A stretch of DNA of 64,000 bases from JAOZHU01 sp964632845. Lineage in GTDB: Archaea; Thermoproteota; Bathyarchaeia; Bathyarchaeales; Bathycorpusculaceae. The notes beneath the pieces were generated by a model. That model was given only the letters and a program-made list of their open reading frames with translations, was not told the origin of the DNA and made no database searches. Positions within the stretch are counted from its first letter, which is position 1, and the number at the start of each line of letters is the position of its first letter. The position numbers and the translations under genes were made by a program. The stretch covers positions 124,001-188,000 of the forward strand of contig CAZWDU010000003.1 in NCBI GenBank assembly GCA_964632845.1, written 5' to 3'. Shown here one piece after another: positions 8,676 through 17,627 of this stretch.

Positions 8676-9704
8676 ATGCTTGCAGCCGTATACTACAATA
8701 ACAAAGACGTGAGAATCCAAGAGATGCCTATGCCGGAAATCGCTGAGGATGAACTGCTGCTTAAGGTCATGGCATGCGGTGTATGCGGCAGTGACGTGAT
8801 AGAGGGGTATAGGGTTCCGAAAGCGCCGAGAGTTTTAGGTCATGAAGCAACAGGCGTAATAGAGAAGGTTGGCGGAAAAGTTAAGCGGTATCGTGTTGGT
8901 GACAGGGTTTTTGTTTCGCATCATGTACCCTGCAACGAGTGCCGCTACTGTGTGAGTGGGCATCATACTGCTTGTGAAACGTTACATACGACAAATTATT
9001 ATCCAGGTGGTTTTGCGCAGTATATTCGTGTGCCGCGGATTAATGTTGAGCGTGGCGTGTACAAGCTGCCTGCGGATATGTCTTTTGAGGAAGGCACGTT
9101 TATTGAGCCTTTGGCGTGCGCTGTTCGAGGACAAAGGCTTGCAGGAATCCGCGAAGAGGATACGTTGTTGATTATTGGCAGTGGCATTTCAGGGTTGCTT
9201 CATGTGCAACTGGCGAAGTTCAAAGGCGTAAAGAGAATTGTTGCTGCAGATATCAACGCTTACCGTTTGGGTATGGCTGAGAAGTTTGGTGCGCATTACG
9301 CGGTAAATGCGAAGGAGAATGTACCGCAAAAGCTGAAAGAGCTTAACGATGGGCGATTAGCTGATAAGGTGATTGTGTGTACTGGGGCAACTCAAGCGGC
9401 CTTAGCGGCGTTGGAGTGCGTAGACAAAGGCGGGTTAATCTTGTTTTTTGCTGTGCCTGATCCTACAGTGAAGCTTCCTGTGCCGATAACGGAGTTTTGG
9501 CGGAATGAGGTGACGATGAAAACTTCTTATGGTGCAGCGCCGAACGATTTGGAGGAGTCTTTGGAGATTTTGGCAGGCAAAAACGTGAACGTTAAGGACA
9601 TGATAACACATAGGCTGGGTTTGCGGCAGGCTGCGGAAGGCTTCAGGTTGATGGCTGAAGCTGGAGCTTCTTTGAAAGTGATTCTTGAGCCTAATAAGGT
9701 TTAA
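8676..9704 (+). CDS. zinc-dependent medium-chain dehydrogenase (threonine/sorbitol dehydrogenase-like)
   Basis: A 342-residue MDR enzyme. The catalytic zinc site is C37 (ACGVCGSD) with H56 in GHEATG. The structural zinc lobe is C86, C89, C92 and C100. The Rossmann glycine motif is IIGSGISGLL near residue 167. It oxidises an alcohol with NAD(P)+; the context with an LsrF-type aldolase points to a sugar or phospho-sugar substrate, which is inference. It lies 31 nt after the aldolase gene. Confidence 0.88.
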   Translation: MLAAVYYNNKDVRIQEMPMPEIAEDELLLKVMACGVCGSDVIEGYRVPKAPRVLGHEATGVIEKVGGKVKRYRVGDRVFVSHHVPCNECRYCVSGHHTACETLHTTNYYPGGFAQYIRVPRINVERGVYKLPADMSFEEGTFIEPLACAVRGQRLAGIREEDTLLIIGSGISGLLHVQLAKFKGVKRIVAADINAYRLGMAEKFGAHYAVNAKENVPQKLKELNDGRLADKVIVCTGATQAALAALECVDKGGLILFFAVPDPTVKLPVPITEFWRNEVTMKTSYGAAPNDLEESLEILAGKNVNVKDMITHRLGLRQAAEGFRLMAEAGASLKVILEPNKV

Positions 9705-9775
9705 CTGCAGGGAAGCGAGAAAGAACGAAGCCATCGTTTGGGTTGCTGTGTTCTCTGCATTTTGGAAGCTATCGC

Positions 9776-9805
9776 GTGGAAAAACTCGTATCCCCTCTTT
9801 ATATA
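9776..9805 (+). promoter_or_regulatory. promoter-like element shared with 42751-42778
   Basis: GTGGAAAAACT followed by a C-rich CCCCTCT tract and TATATA. A near copy lies at 42751-42778. Both are upstream of a tRNA gene on the same strand, 139 and 263 nt away. A second TATA-like box (CTTATATAAAAGG, about 9840-9852) lies between this copy and tRNA-Gln. The element probably starts a tRNA precursor or an unannotated RNA. Confidence 0.45.
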
Positions 9806-9943
9806 GGCTGGCATTAGTTGCTCTGGAAAGGCTATAGCCGCTTATATAAAAGGCTGAAGCTATACCTTGCAGACAGTTCGACACTGCGGAAGGCAACGTT
9901 AAGGTTATTACGCAGAAGTTTCAAGAATTAGCGGTGTATTAGA

Positions 9944-10019
9944 AGCCCGGTGGTGTAGTGGCCAAGCATAGGGGCCTCTGGAGCCCTCGACGAGAGTTCG
10001 AATCTCTCCCGGGCTACCA
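9944..10019 (+). tRNA. tRNA-Gln (anticodon CTG)
   Basis: A complete 76-nt cloverleaf. The acceptor AGCCCGG pairs perfectly with CCGGGCT, followed by discriminator A and an encoded CCA. The anticodon loop CTCTGGA gives CTG, and the T arm is GAGAG-TTCGAAT-CTCTC. A1-U72 is the first pair seen in archaeal tRNA-Gln. No intron. Confidence 0.93.
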
Positions 10020-10070
10020 ATATGCTTTTTTATTGTGGCGCAGTTGCTGTAGATTAAGTGAAGTGTGTTT

Positions 10071-10187
10071 ATGGCGGATTTGAAGGGCTGCCCATTCGGG
10101 CAAGACATAACCAACGACTGCAAAAACTGCGACTACGGCGACACAAACCATTTTGACGCAGCAACTGGCAAGTGCGTTAAACGCTGA
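10071..10187 (+). CDS. 38-residue four-cysteine mini-protein
   Basis: An ATG at 10071 opens a 38-codon frame, MADLKGCPFGQDITNDCKNC onward, with cysteines at 7, 17, 20 and 35 and a basic C-terminus. Spacing suggests a small zinc-binding knuckle. Codon use matches the neighbouring genes. It lies 51 nt downstream of tRNA-Gln and 172 nt before psmB. No family recognised; it is below the length cut-off of most gene finders. Confidence 0.5.
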   Translation: MADLKGCPFGQDITNDCKNCDYGDTNHFDAATGKCVKR

Positions 10188-10359
10188 CCAAATGTGAACG
10201 AAAGCGCCCTTTCTGTTGCCCCTTTTTGTTTCAGCTAATGTTGTTTTGTTCAGAATTTTCAAACCGCAATATTAATAAACTCCACAGAGCGAATACATGG
10301 TGCTACTTCCTAGCGATGGACTTCTCACCGAATCCAAGTTTTAGGGAGACAGAATTAAA

Positions 10360-10998
10360 ATGGCACAGAATAATGCAATTAATCAGCTAGTACTCAAAGG
10401 AACAACAACAATAGGTGTCGTATGCAAAAACGGCGTCATACTAGCCTCAGACACACGCGTAACCATGGGCTTCTACGTGGCACATAAATTCGGGAAAAAA
10501 GTCTACAAGATAGATGACCACTTAGGCATGACCATAGCGGGAACAGTTGCCGACGCACAACGCGTAGTCGACATCCTCACCGCCAACGCGCAACTCTACA
10601 AAATCAACATGAACAGGCCTATGCCCGTGAAATCCGCGGCAAGACTCATCGCTAACCTCCTGTTTTCCAACAGGTACGTACCGTTAGCAACCCAAGTCCT
10701 CATAGGCGGTGTAGACGAAACAGGTCCTCACGTGTTCAATTTAGACCCATTCGGAAGCTTAAACGAAGAGAAATCCGTTGCCACAGGTTCAGGCTCACCC
10801 ATAGCGTACGGCGTACTTGAAGACAAGTACCAAGAAGGCATGCTTGTCGAGGAGTTACTGCCGATTGTTATTAGAGCGGTTAACGCGGCTATGAAGCGCG
10901 ACGTTGCAAGCGGAAACAACTACAACGTCACGGTTATTGATTCGGCTGGCTACCGCGAATTAACCGCTGATGAGAAGAGCCAACTTCTGGCGCGATAA
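10360..10998 (+). CDS. psmB: proteasome subunit beta
   Basis: A 212-residue N-terminal nucleophile hydrolase. The propeptide ends at G14, exposing catalytic T15 (KG|TTTIGVV), with the conserved ASDTRVTMG aspartate and the RAVNAAMKRD helix. It forms the inner catalytic rings of the archaeal 20S proteasome. The 15-nt gap to aCPSF1 suggests cotranscription. A TATA-like ATATTAATAAA lies near 10269. Confidence 0.95.
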   Translation: MAQNNAINQLVLKGTTTIGVVCKNGVILASDTRVTMGFYVAHKFGKKVYKIDDHLGMTIAGTVADAQRVVDILTANAQLYKINMNRPMPVKSAARLIANLLFSNRYVPLATQVLIGGVDETGPHVFNLDPFGSLNEEKSVATGSGSPIAYGVLEDKYQEGMLVEELLPIVIRAVNAAMKRDVASGNNYNVTVIDSAGYRELTADEKSQLLAR

Positions 10999-11013
10999 AG
11001 GGAAGTAAAAATC

Positions 11014-12933
11014 GTGGCGCGTAATTCAGACAAAGACAAAATAGAAATAAGCCAATATATACTCCAGCACGTTCCGATAGAAGCGGAAGTAACCCGCATC
11101 GAATATGAAGGCCCCATGCTTTCTGTCTACGCTAAAAAACCTGAAGTTCTAGTTGACCAAAGCAGCATAGTGGCGGAAATCGTAGGCGTAATCCGCAAAC
11201 GCATAGTCATACGCCCCGACCCCTCAGTCAGGCTTCAAGAGACAGAAGCAGAAAAAATCACGCGTGAACTTATATCGCCAGAAGCAGAGATAACGGACAT
11301 AAATTTTGACCCCAGCCTCGGCGAAATAATAATCGAAACCAAAAAACCCGGCTTAGCTATCGGCAGAAACGGCACAGTTTTGCAGGAAATCATAAAGAAA
11401 ACCAAGTGGCGCCCTCACGTCCTGAGAAGCCCACCACTGCGTTCAAAAATGGTCACGCACATGCGGCATTATCTTCATTCAGAAAGCAAAGAACGCGAAA
11501 GGATACTGCGCACGATAGGTGAAAGGATTTTCAGACCAAAAACCTACGAGGTCGGCGACGTACGCATGACCGTGCTTGGAGGCGCCCAAGAAGTAGGCCG
11601 CTCCGCGTTCCTAATCAAAACACGCGAAAGCAGCGTATTATTAGACTGCGGCATCAACCCTGGCTCACAGAGAGCATTTGAAACTTTCCCACGGTTCGAT
11701 TCCCCCGAGTTCCAAATAGACTCGTTGGACGCGGTAGTCATAAGCCACGCGCATCTTGACCACTGCGGCTTAGTGCCCTTCCTCTACAAGTACGGGTATG
11801 ACGGACCTGTTTACTGTTCAGCACCTACTTCAAATTTAATGACACTACTTCAGTTGGACTACTTGGACGTGGCAAGCAAGCAGGGAGCAACACCCCACTA
11901 TGACCAGAAAGACGTCCGCGAATGCGTCTTGCACACTATTCCCTTACGGTTCGGCGTAGTGACCGATATTGCACCAGACATTCGGTTAACCCTGCATAAC
12001 TCGGGGCACATACTAGGCGCTGCCATGTCACATTTGCATATAGGCGAAGGCATGCACAACATAGTTTACACGGGAGACTACAAGTTTTCCAGAACCATGC
12101 TGCTGGAAGCTGCTGCAGCAGAGTTCCCAAGGGTTGAAACCGTGATCACCGAAAGCACCTATGGCGGAGCAGACGATATCATGCCTTCCAGAGTTGAAGC
12201 GGAGGAACGGTTAACCCAAGTCATAAATTCAACTTTAGAGCGAAAGGGCAAAGTGCTTATCCCAGTGCCAGCGGTAGGCAGAGCGCAGGAAATCATGCTC
12301 ATCATCGACGGCTACATGAAACGCGGAATGATGAAAGAGGCACCCGTGTTCATTGAAGGCATGATTTCAGAGGCAACAGCCATTCACACCGCGTATCCCG
12401 AGTATTTGGGCAGAGAAGTTCGCCACAGCATCCTCCACGAAGAGGTTAACCCGTTCCAGTCAGACTACTTCACAATCGTGGAGCACCCCAGCGTACGGCA
12501 GAGCATAATCGAGGGAGAACCATGCATCGTTCTGGCAACTTCCGGCATGCTTGAAGGCGGACCTGTAATAGAATATTTCAAGAGTTGGGCTGACAACGAG
12601 AAAAACACAATAATTTTCGTCAGCTACCAAATTGAAGGAACCATGGGCAAACGCGTGCAGAAAGGCATAAACGAAGTTACAATGCTGGACACAGAAGGCA
12701 AAATGGCAGTAGTGCAGGTCAAACTGCAAGTGGAATCCATCGAAGGTTTCTCAGGGCACTCAGACAGGCGGCAACTAGTCAGCTATTTGACGCATCTTAA
12801 ACCCACGCCTGAAAGAATCTTCGTATGCCATGGAGAAAAATCGAAAATCGCGAACCTAGCTAACTTCGTAGATAAAAAAGCAGGCATCAACACTATTGTT
12901 CCGGGAATTCTAGAGACGTTTAGGCTGCTGTAG
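11014..12933 (+). CDS. fttA: KH-domain beta-CASP ribonuclease aCPSF1 (FttA)
   Basis: A 639-residue archaeal CPSF homologue with a GTG start. Two N-terminal KH-like domains (about 1-145, with GLAIGRNGTVLQEI) precede a metallo-beta-lactamase domain with HAHLDHCG and GDYKFSRT, followed by the beta-CASP segment and the C-terminal GHSDRRQL and HGE motifs. It cleaves nascent RNA at U-rich 3' ends and terminates transcription. Length matches the family (about 635). Its 3' end overlaps the convergent sepF by 14 nt. Confidence 0.95.
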   Translation: MARNSDKDKIEISQYILQHVPIEAEVTRIEYEGPMLSVYAKKPEVLVDQSSIVAEIVGVIRKRIVIRPDPSVRLQETEAEKITRELISPEAEITDINFDPSLGEIIIETKKPGLAIGRNGTVLQEIIKKTKWRPHVLRSPPLRSKMVTHMRHYLHSESKERERILRTIGERIFRPKTYEVGDVRMTVLGGAQEVGRSAFLIKTRESSVLLDCGINPGSQRAFETFPRFDSPEFQIDSLDAVVISHAHLDHCGLVPFLYKYGYDGPVYCSAPTSNLMTLLQLDYLDVASKQGATPHYDQKDVRECVLHTIPLRFGVVTDIAPDIRLTLHNSGHILGAAMSHLHIGEGMHNIVYTGDYKFSRTMLLEAAAAEFPRVETVITESTYGGADDIMPSRVEAEERLTQVINSTLERKGKVLIPVPAVGRAQEIMLIIDGYMKRGMMKEAPVFIEGMISEATAIHTAYPEYLGREVRHSILHEEVNPFQSDYFTIVEHPSVRQSIIEGEPCIVLATSGMLEGGPVIEYFKSWADNEKNTIIFVSYQIEGTMGKRVQKGINEVTMLDTEGKMAVVQVKLQVESIEGFSGHSDRRQLVSYLTHLKPTPERIFVCHGEKSKIANLANFVDKKAGINTIVPGILETFRLL

Positions 12934-13291
12934 GCAAAGGCTCGTTTGAAACAGGCGTTTTTTCTCGCCAAATTCGTATGTTCGGAGGACAGATTACCAC
13001 TCGTTCTTCACCTAGGCGGGCGATATCTCCGCTGATGGATTCAGCGAACTCGTACAACTCGTTTACCGCGTGTTTTACGTCCTCAATGCTTTTGCTCGCG
13101 AGCGGCGTTATACGCAGAATTAGGATGTTGCCGTTTTTCACTTCTTGCTTTATAGCTTCTAAATCTGATAAGTCGCGGAGCGGCATAGCCTTCAGGTAAG
13201 TTTTGCTTGTCGTTTCCTTTTCCTCAGGAGAAGGCGCTACTGTGTTTTCGTTTCCTTTCCTCGTTTTGCGGAACACTCCAAGAGTCGGCAA
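12920..13291 (-). CDS. sepF: archaeal SepF-like cell division protein
   Basis: A 123-residue protein. Residues about 33-112 form the DUF552/SepF core: YLKAMPLRDLSDLEAIKQEV, NGNILILRITPLA and the closing EERVVICPPNIRIW. The N-terminus (MPTLGVFRKTRKG) could act as a membrane-binding helix. In archaea SepF tethers FtsZ to the membrane. No ftsZ is in the window. Terminal 14 nt overlap antiparallel with aCPSF1. Confidence 0.88.
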   Translation of the reverse strand: MPTLGVFRKTRKGNENTVAPSPEEKETTSKTYLKAMPLRDLSDLEAIKQEVKNGNILILRITPLASKSIEDVKHAVNELYEFAESISGDIARLGEERVVICPPNIRIWREKTPVSNEPLPTAA

Positions 13292-13466
13292 GTTTCTCCT
13301 CTCGTCTTATCTATGTAGTATGTTTCAGCAGTTAAGCGTTTCCCAATTTCAAGTCCCAATTCTATTAGCTAATATGAATTAAATTAGTAAATAGCTTATG
13401 AATCGGTGATATTTATTGTAACCGCACGCTCTTTCTCGACGGAATAGCGTTGCTAAACAAAAGAAA

Positions 13467-13970
13467 CTAATCGGCAAGCACTTTGGCAAAATTCCAAATC
13501 TTATCGCTAACAAAATGCAGCGTCTTAACAACTGCGCCTTTCTTGATGGCTCTCGCAGTTTGCGAATCGTAGAGGCTTGTGCCTAAAGCCAACGCTTTTC
13601 CATGCGTTTCATCAACAACAACTACCAAGTCGCCATTGCCGAATTCTCCCTCAATCCGCCGAATACCCGGAGCCATCACATCAGCACCTTTGCATACGTA
13701 AGGAACCGCGCCCATGTCCACCACGACTTTAGGTGCGTGTGCAGAAAATTCCCTGAAGAACAGCGTCGGCAAAACAGTTTCTTCAACTTTAAAAAACAAA
13801 GGTTTGCCGTTAACAAGAATCAGTTGACCGAAATCTGCTTCAACGCTTTCAACGTTTGCTTTTGAACCCAGAATGTCTTCTACATTGATTGTTAGCTTTT
13901 CGGAAACCTTACTTAAGAGCAGTTTTCCTTCTTTAAGTTTCAACGAGTATCTTCTGTGCTTGTGAGACAT
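13467..13970 (-). CDS. PUA-domain RNA-binding protein (MCT-1/Tma20-like, COG2016 type)
   Basis: A 167-residue protein with a pre-PUA domain (about 1-80) and a C-terminal PUA domain (PKVVVDMGAVPYVCKGADVMAPGI onward, GDLVVVVDETHGKALALG). Archaeal members are predicted to bind tRNA or rRNA and to act with the initiation machinery. Convergent with nothing close; 230 bp separate its start from lsm. The 175 bp downstream to sepF contain only AT-rich sequence. Confidence 0.85.
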   Translation of the reverse strand: MSHKHRRYSLKLKEGKLLLSKVSEKLTINVEDILGSKANVESVEADFGQLILVNGKPLFFKVEETVLPTLFFREFSAHAPKVVVDMGAVPYVCKGADVMAPGIRRIEGEFGNGDLVVVVDETHGKALALGTSLYDSQTARAIKKGAVVKTLHFVSDKIWNFAKVLAD

Positions 13971-14200
13971 AGCACAACTCTCAAGTGTTAATGTCTATAC
14001 AATCGACAACAATGAAGCAATATTTACTTTTCCATCGCCCTTGGTGAGTTATGAATGAAAACAAGCAAATACTTTTTTGCAATGCAATAGAGACTGCGCC
14101 ATTCAGGCTTTAACAGCAAGCGAAAATACGTATTGCTTAGATAGGTTTAAATGGGATAAGTTTAAGTATAGAGGAGCATAAGGCATACGAGGGTTCAATA

Positions 14201-14428
14201 ATGAGCGAAATGACAACCGAAATTCTTGAACAGAACCTAGGCAAAATCGTACTCGTGAGACTAAAAGGCGGAAAGAGCTTGCGAGGAAGGCTAAAGGGCT
14301 TCGACCAGCACCTGAACCTTGTTCTGGAAGAAACAGAAGACACCACAAACGTTGAGAACATGCGGAAACTAGGCTTGATTATCGTCCGTGGAGACAACGT
14401 AATTCTTATTTCGCCACCGCCTAGGTGA
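14201..14428 (+). CDS. Sm-like archaeal protein (LSm/SmAP)
   Basis: A 75-residue Sm fold with the Sm1 motif (GKIVLVRLKGGKSLRGRLKG, DQHLNLVLEE) and the Sm2 motif IIVRGDNVILI. It forms heptameric rings that bind U-rich RNA. It is followed at 6 nt by rpl37e, a conserved archaeal pairing. TATA-like GTTTAAAT lies about 50 nt upstream of the ATG. Confidence 0.95.
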   Translation: MSEMTTEILEQNLGKIVLVRLKGGKSLRGRLKGFDQHLNLVLEETEDTTNVENMRKLGLIIVRGDNVILISPPPR

Positions 14429-14434
14429 CAATTC

Positions 14435-14623
14435 TTGGGAAAAGGGACACCATCATTCGGCAAGCACCAAGGCAAAACCGTTCACATTCATTGCAGGAGA
14501 TGCGGAAGACGCGCATATCACGTCCGCAAGAAAAGATGCGCGGCGTGCGGCTATGGAGAAACCGCAACCATCAGAAATTACAGTTGGCAAAGAAAGACCC
14601 TTCAAAGAGCAAGAGTCGTTTAG
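14435..14623 (+). CDS. rpl37e: 50S ribosomal protein L37e
   Basis: A 62-residue ribosomal protein with four zinc-ligand cysteines (20, 23, 35, 38) in CRRC and CAAC. The TTG start at 14435 is fixed by the family N-terminus GKGTPSFGK, and by GGTGA, overlapping the lsm stop, 6 nt upstream. Translation is probably coupled to lsm. Confidence 0.95.
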   Translation: MGKGTPSFGKHQGKTVHIHCRRCGRRAYHVRKKRCAACGYGETATIRNYSWQRKTLQRARVV

Positions 14624-14686
14624 ACGCCAACTCGCCTGATTAGTTTTCTAAATCTTCGTTTCTTGATGTCAATAAATATATTTTAA

Positions 14687-14703
14687 GTCAGAGACATTCT
14701 GAC
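14687..14703. terminator. short perfect hairpin in a convergent intergenic region
   Basis: GTCAGA and TCTGAC flank the loop GACAT, 64 nt after rpl37e. T-rich stretches (TTAGTTTTCTAAATC, CGTTTCTTG) come before it. It lies between the 3' ends of rpl37e and the leftward gene ending at 14868, so a terminator or RNA-stabilising role is possible. No other gene is convincing in 14624-14867. Confidence 0.3.
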
Positions 14704-14867
14704 GTTAAAACCGATTCCAACTCTGGAACAAGCAGTATTGCCGTCGTGATTGCGATTAAAAAGTCAGAATCAAACAAAACCACCTGTACTAGGGTGTATT
14801 CTCTTAAGACAGGCGTAACAAACGTTAGCAGCAACGGCGTTATAATTAAACGAGAGAAAAAGTGGTT

Positions 14868-15479
14868 TTAGTCTGTTGGACTGTAATAGCCTTTATCGAC
14901 CTTGACGAAGATCAATGGTCCTTTGCTTTGAGCCATGTCCCGTGCTCGCCTCAAAGCGTTATTTACGGTGAATAGGACGCGTTCTTTGTCTTTGAGGTAT
15001 TGAGTTCGTTTTCCACCTAACTCCATTTTCAACAGGTTTTCTGAGAGAATTTCAGTACCGCAGATTTCTCCGTTCTTAACGAGGGTCGCCGCTACAATTT
15101 CCCGCAGTTCTTGTTTGCACTCAATTTTTTGCCACAATGGTTCAGCGTTGGTAATTGTTTTCGAGGCTTTAGCCCATTTGTTGGCGTTTTGGTCGCCTAT
15201 AAGGAGCTTAACGCGCTCTTTCCATTTTTTAAGCCACATGCCAGTCCAAACAGCTAGAAACTCTTCCAATTCCTCAGGGTTTTCCTTGAAAAGCTGCTCC
15301 AACCGCTCTACCAGTTCACATTGGTTTGCTGTGCTCCCAATAAGGTTCCAGTGGTACTTAAGATAATTCGTGATGTCTTCGCACGCTACCTGAAGGATTT
15401 TGTGGTCAGAACCTGTTATGTCAAGGTTCGAGTCTGCATCTTGAAGCTTTTCCATTAACATTACTTCTAGGAAGTTCAT
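14868..15479 (-). CDS. uncharacterised helical protein
   Basis: A 203-residue, mostly alpha-helical, charged protein without membrane segments. The C-terminal quarter (LKDKERVLFTVNNALRRARD and a closing GPLIFVKVDKGYY strand) could be a winged-helix-like or RNA-binding tail. Tryptophans cluster in a WTGMWLKKWKERV helix near residue 80. I do not recognise a family. It stands alone between lsm-rpl37e and the HAD gene. The codon use is like its neighbours. Confidence 0.6.
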   Translation of the reverse strand: MNFLEVMLMEKLQDADSNLDITGSDHKILQVACEDITNYLKYHWNLIGSTANQCELVERLEQLFKENPEELEEFLAVWTGMWLKKWKERVKLLIGDQNANKWAKASKTITNAEPLWQKIECKQELREIVAATLVKNGEICGTEILSENLLKMELGGKRTQYLKDKERVLFTVNNALRRARDMAQSKGPLIFVKVDKGYYSPTD

Positions 15480-15607
15480 TCAATCTCCGCTCTGAAGCCT
15501 TCTCCACTTCACTTACTGTTATGGAAGGTTTATTAAACTTACTTTTAGTGTGCCTTTATAATTGGTTTAGGCAAGTTTCAGCAATATTCCGTTACTGGGA
15601 ATATGAT

Positions 15608-16264
15608 TTAGCTGATGCAGTTCGGAAGGTGAGTAACATTTTCTAAAATTAAGTCGGGATTTAACTTGGCAAGTTCAGGTTTTGTGTAAAGACCTGAAAG
15701 GACGGCTACGGTTTTGGCGCCTGCCGCTTTGCCTGCGGTGATATCGATAACGCTGTCGCCTACAATGAGGCACTCAGCAATTTGTACATCTATGACCTTA
15801 AGCGCCTTTATGAAGGCTTCAGGCGAAGGCTTCGGTTTGTACGTGTCCTGCGTGGTTGCAATGTGACTGAAGTATTGTGCCAAACCAAATTGCTGCAGTT
15901 CCTTCGCGACGGTACCGTTGGGGACATTGCGCATTGTGACTAGCGCGAGCTTGGCTTTTTGTTGAAGAACTTCAAGGGTAGCGTGAATGTTGGATATGGG
16001 TTTAGTCTTAACCTTTGTGATGGCGTAAAAACTTTTTAGGTATGCGTCGAGAAAGCGTGGTGTGTTGGTGTGTGTAAGGTCGTCTATTGGCAGTCTCTGC
16101 TCTAACCGTTTTGGAATTGTCAACGCTGTTTGTAGTGTGGGTTGTTCTAAACCTATTGCTTGAAAGGCAATTTGTGCCGCTTCTACATAAGCGTCTCGTG
16201 AGTCTACTATGGTGCCATCTAAATCAAAGAGAATGGCTTTGGCGTTCAGTTTCGCTGTACTCAT
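15608..16264 (-). CDS. HAD-superfamily phosphatase (phosphoglycolate phosphatase-like)
   Basis: A 218-residue HAD hydrolase. Motif I is LFDLDGTIVDS, motif II is the VTMRN strand near residue 113, a lysine lies in KPKPSPEAF, and motif IV is IVGDSVIDITAGKAAG. An alpha-helical C1 cap sits between motifs I and II. It probably removes phosphate from a small metabolite such as 2-phosphoglycolate; the substrate is not certain. Confidence 0.85.
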   Translation of the reverse strand: MSTAKLNAKAILFDLDGTIVDSRDAYVEAAQIAFQAIGLEQPTLQTALTIPKRLEQRLPIDDLTHTNTPRFLDAYLKSFYAITKVKTKPISNIHATLEVLQQKAKLALVTMRNVPNGTVAKELQQFGLAQYFSHIATTQDTYKPKPSPEAFIKALKVIDVQIAECLIVGDSVIDITAGKAAGAKTVAVLSGLYTKPELAKLNPDLILENVTHLPNCIS

Positions 16265-16569
16265 GTCGGGTATTTCCGTATTTGGCTTTGTTAAGGTGTT
16301 TTTTCTTTCTTTAAACTTTTTTGCTTCATCCTTGAAAATACTGATGAAATTCGCGTTATCTTCAACAAAACTCGAACTAAGCTAGAATTGTTTCACGCGT
16401 ATCCCGTTTACACCATGCTTAGCTGCTTCAGCCAAGCTTCAATAATCTTTTACAAGAACATGTTTAATCTTGATGAGCGAATGGGAAATTTCTATTCGAA
16501 AACAATGGAAAATTATTTATCTACCATCATAAGAAACCATGTACACGGAGTATTACGGAGGAAAATTAG

Positions 16570-16740
16570 ATGTCTAAATGTCCAAAATGTGGAACAGACG
16601 TTTCAAAGCCAAAGAAAGCTTGGAAAATGGCTGGACGCCCAGACAAAATGGGAAAACGCATGCAACTGGAAATCGGGCTTTTTGAATGCCCCAAATGCAA
16701 AGCTACTTTCCGCGAAGTGCTGAGCAAAAAGAAAATCTAA
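16570..16740 (+). CDS. archaeal zinc-ribbon mini-protein
   Basis: A 56-residue basic protein, MSKCPKCGTDVSKPKKAWKM onward, with two CPKC knuckles (C4/C7 and C40/C43) and an intervening GRPDKMGKRMQ loop. The pattern is a conserved archaeal chromatin- or ribosome-associated zinc ribbon of unknown function. An ideal ribosome-binding site GGAGGA (16557-16562) sits 7 nt before the ATG. A longer plus-strand frame at 16388-16723 overlaps it in another frame and is a shadow. The 305 bp upstream (16265-16569) hold only its promoter region (AATTATTTAT near 16511). Confidence 0.8.
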   Translation: MSKCPKCGTDVSKPKKAWKMAGRPDKMGKRMQLEIGLFECPKCKATFREVLSKKKI

Positions 16741-16893
16741 GCAAGCACATAATGACCTTAATCAACGCTAAAGCTAACAGTCACGATTATCCTTTCATCT
16801 CCTCATTTTTCCTTTTTTTGAAAACGGTAAGTTTTAAAACATAGACTGCTTAATGAACAGGAATACCTTCGCAAGTCAACAGAAGGCAACAAT

Positions 16894-17559
16894 TTGACGG
16901 CGACTTTCAAAAAACTTTGGAAAAATGAATACATTCAGACCGCCCTAATCATCGGCGTAATCGTGTTAATAGTCCTTGGGTTCTGGTTCAGCATACAATC
17001 AGTGTTGGGCACACAATACCCCGCGTTGGCAGTGATAACGGGCAGCATGTGTATTCCACAAGACGCACAATGCGACGGCCAAAGTCATCCTTTCGCACGA
17101 ACACTGCACATCGGAGACCTAATAATCATTCAAGGCGTGAATCCAGAAGACCTCAACGCAGATTATCCGAACAGCGACATAATTGTTTTTCACAAGCCAA
17201 CAGATCCTGATGATCTTATTGTGCATAGAATAGCAGCTAAAGGTGTAGGTGAAGATGGCATAATATATTTCTACACAAAAGGGGATGGAAACCCCACCAA
17301 TAAATGGCCCGATCCAATTCAGCCTGCGGAGTATGATTCGTGGGGAAAAGTTCCCGAGAATTTGGTTGTTGGCAAAGTCATCATGCGCATTCCGTGGGTG
17401 GGGCACATCATCCTTTTCATGCACAATTCGGTGGGCTTGCCCATAGTCATAGCACTCATGGTTATATTATTATTAATAGAATTTGTTCTGCCCCTGTTTA
17501 GAAAAAAAGCGCCAGTCGCTGAATCTGAACCACTGAAAGAACCACAACAGCAAGCATAG
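16894..17559 (+). CDS. signal peptidase I, archaeal/ER type (S26B)
   Basis: A 221-residue membrane protease. After an N-terminal membrane anchor (about 15-36), catalytic S51 lies in VITGSM and the general-base histidine H111 in LIVHRI, the Ser/His arrangement of archaeal and eukaryotic enzymes. A conserved aspartate D131 lies in YTKGDGNP. A second membrane segment is at about 180-203. It removes Sec signal peptides outside the membrane. The start is TTG, with GAAGG 8 nt upstream. Confidence 0.92.
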   Translation: MTATFKKLWKNEYIQTALIIGVIVLIVLGFWFSIQSVLGTQYPALAVITGSMCIPQDAQCDGQSHPFARTLHIGDLIIIQGVNPEDLNADYPNSDIIVFHKPTDPDDLIVHRIAAKGVGEDGIIYFYTKGDGNPTNKWPDPIQPAEYDSWGKVPENLVVGKVIMRIPWVGHIILFMHNSVGLPIVIALMVILLLIEFVLPLFRKKAPVAESEPLKEPQQQA

Positions 17560-17563
17560 ATGT

Positions 17564-17616
17564 ATTTATAAATAGAGCCACTTATAGAAAAGGTATTTAA
17601 GCTCACATAAGGAGAG
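17564..17616 (+). promoter_or_regulatory. tbp promoter and ribosome-binding site
   Basis: Two TATA-like boxes (TTTATAAATA at about 17564-17573 and GTATTTAAGC near 17593) precede a strong AAGGAGAG ribosome-binding site at about 17608-17615 and the ATG at 17628. The downstream box is too close to the start for a standard leader, so the upstream box is the likelier promoter. Confidence 0.45.
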
Positions 17617-17627
17617 AAGGAAAATTC

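Noticed and set aside
14641..14867. 75-codon open stretch downstream of rpl37e
   Set aside because: No start codon until a GTG 41 codons before the end, no ribosome-binding site and atypical composition.
16388..16723. 111-codon plus-strand frame
   Set aside because: It overlaps the well-supported 56-residue zinc ribbon in another frame.
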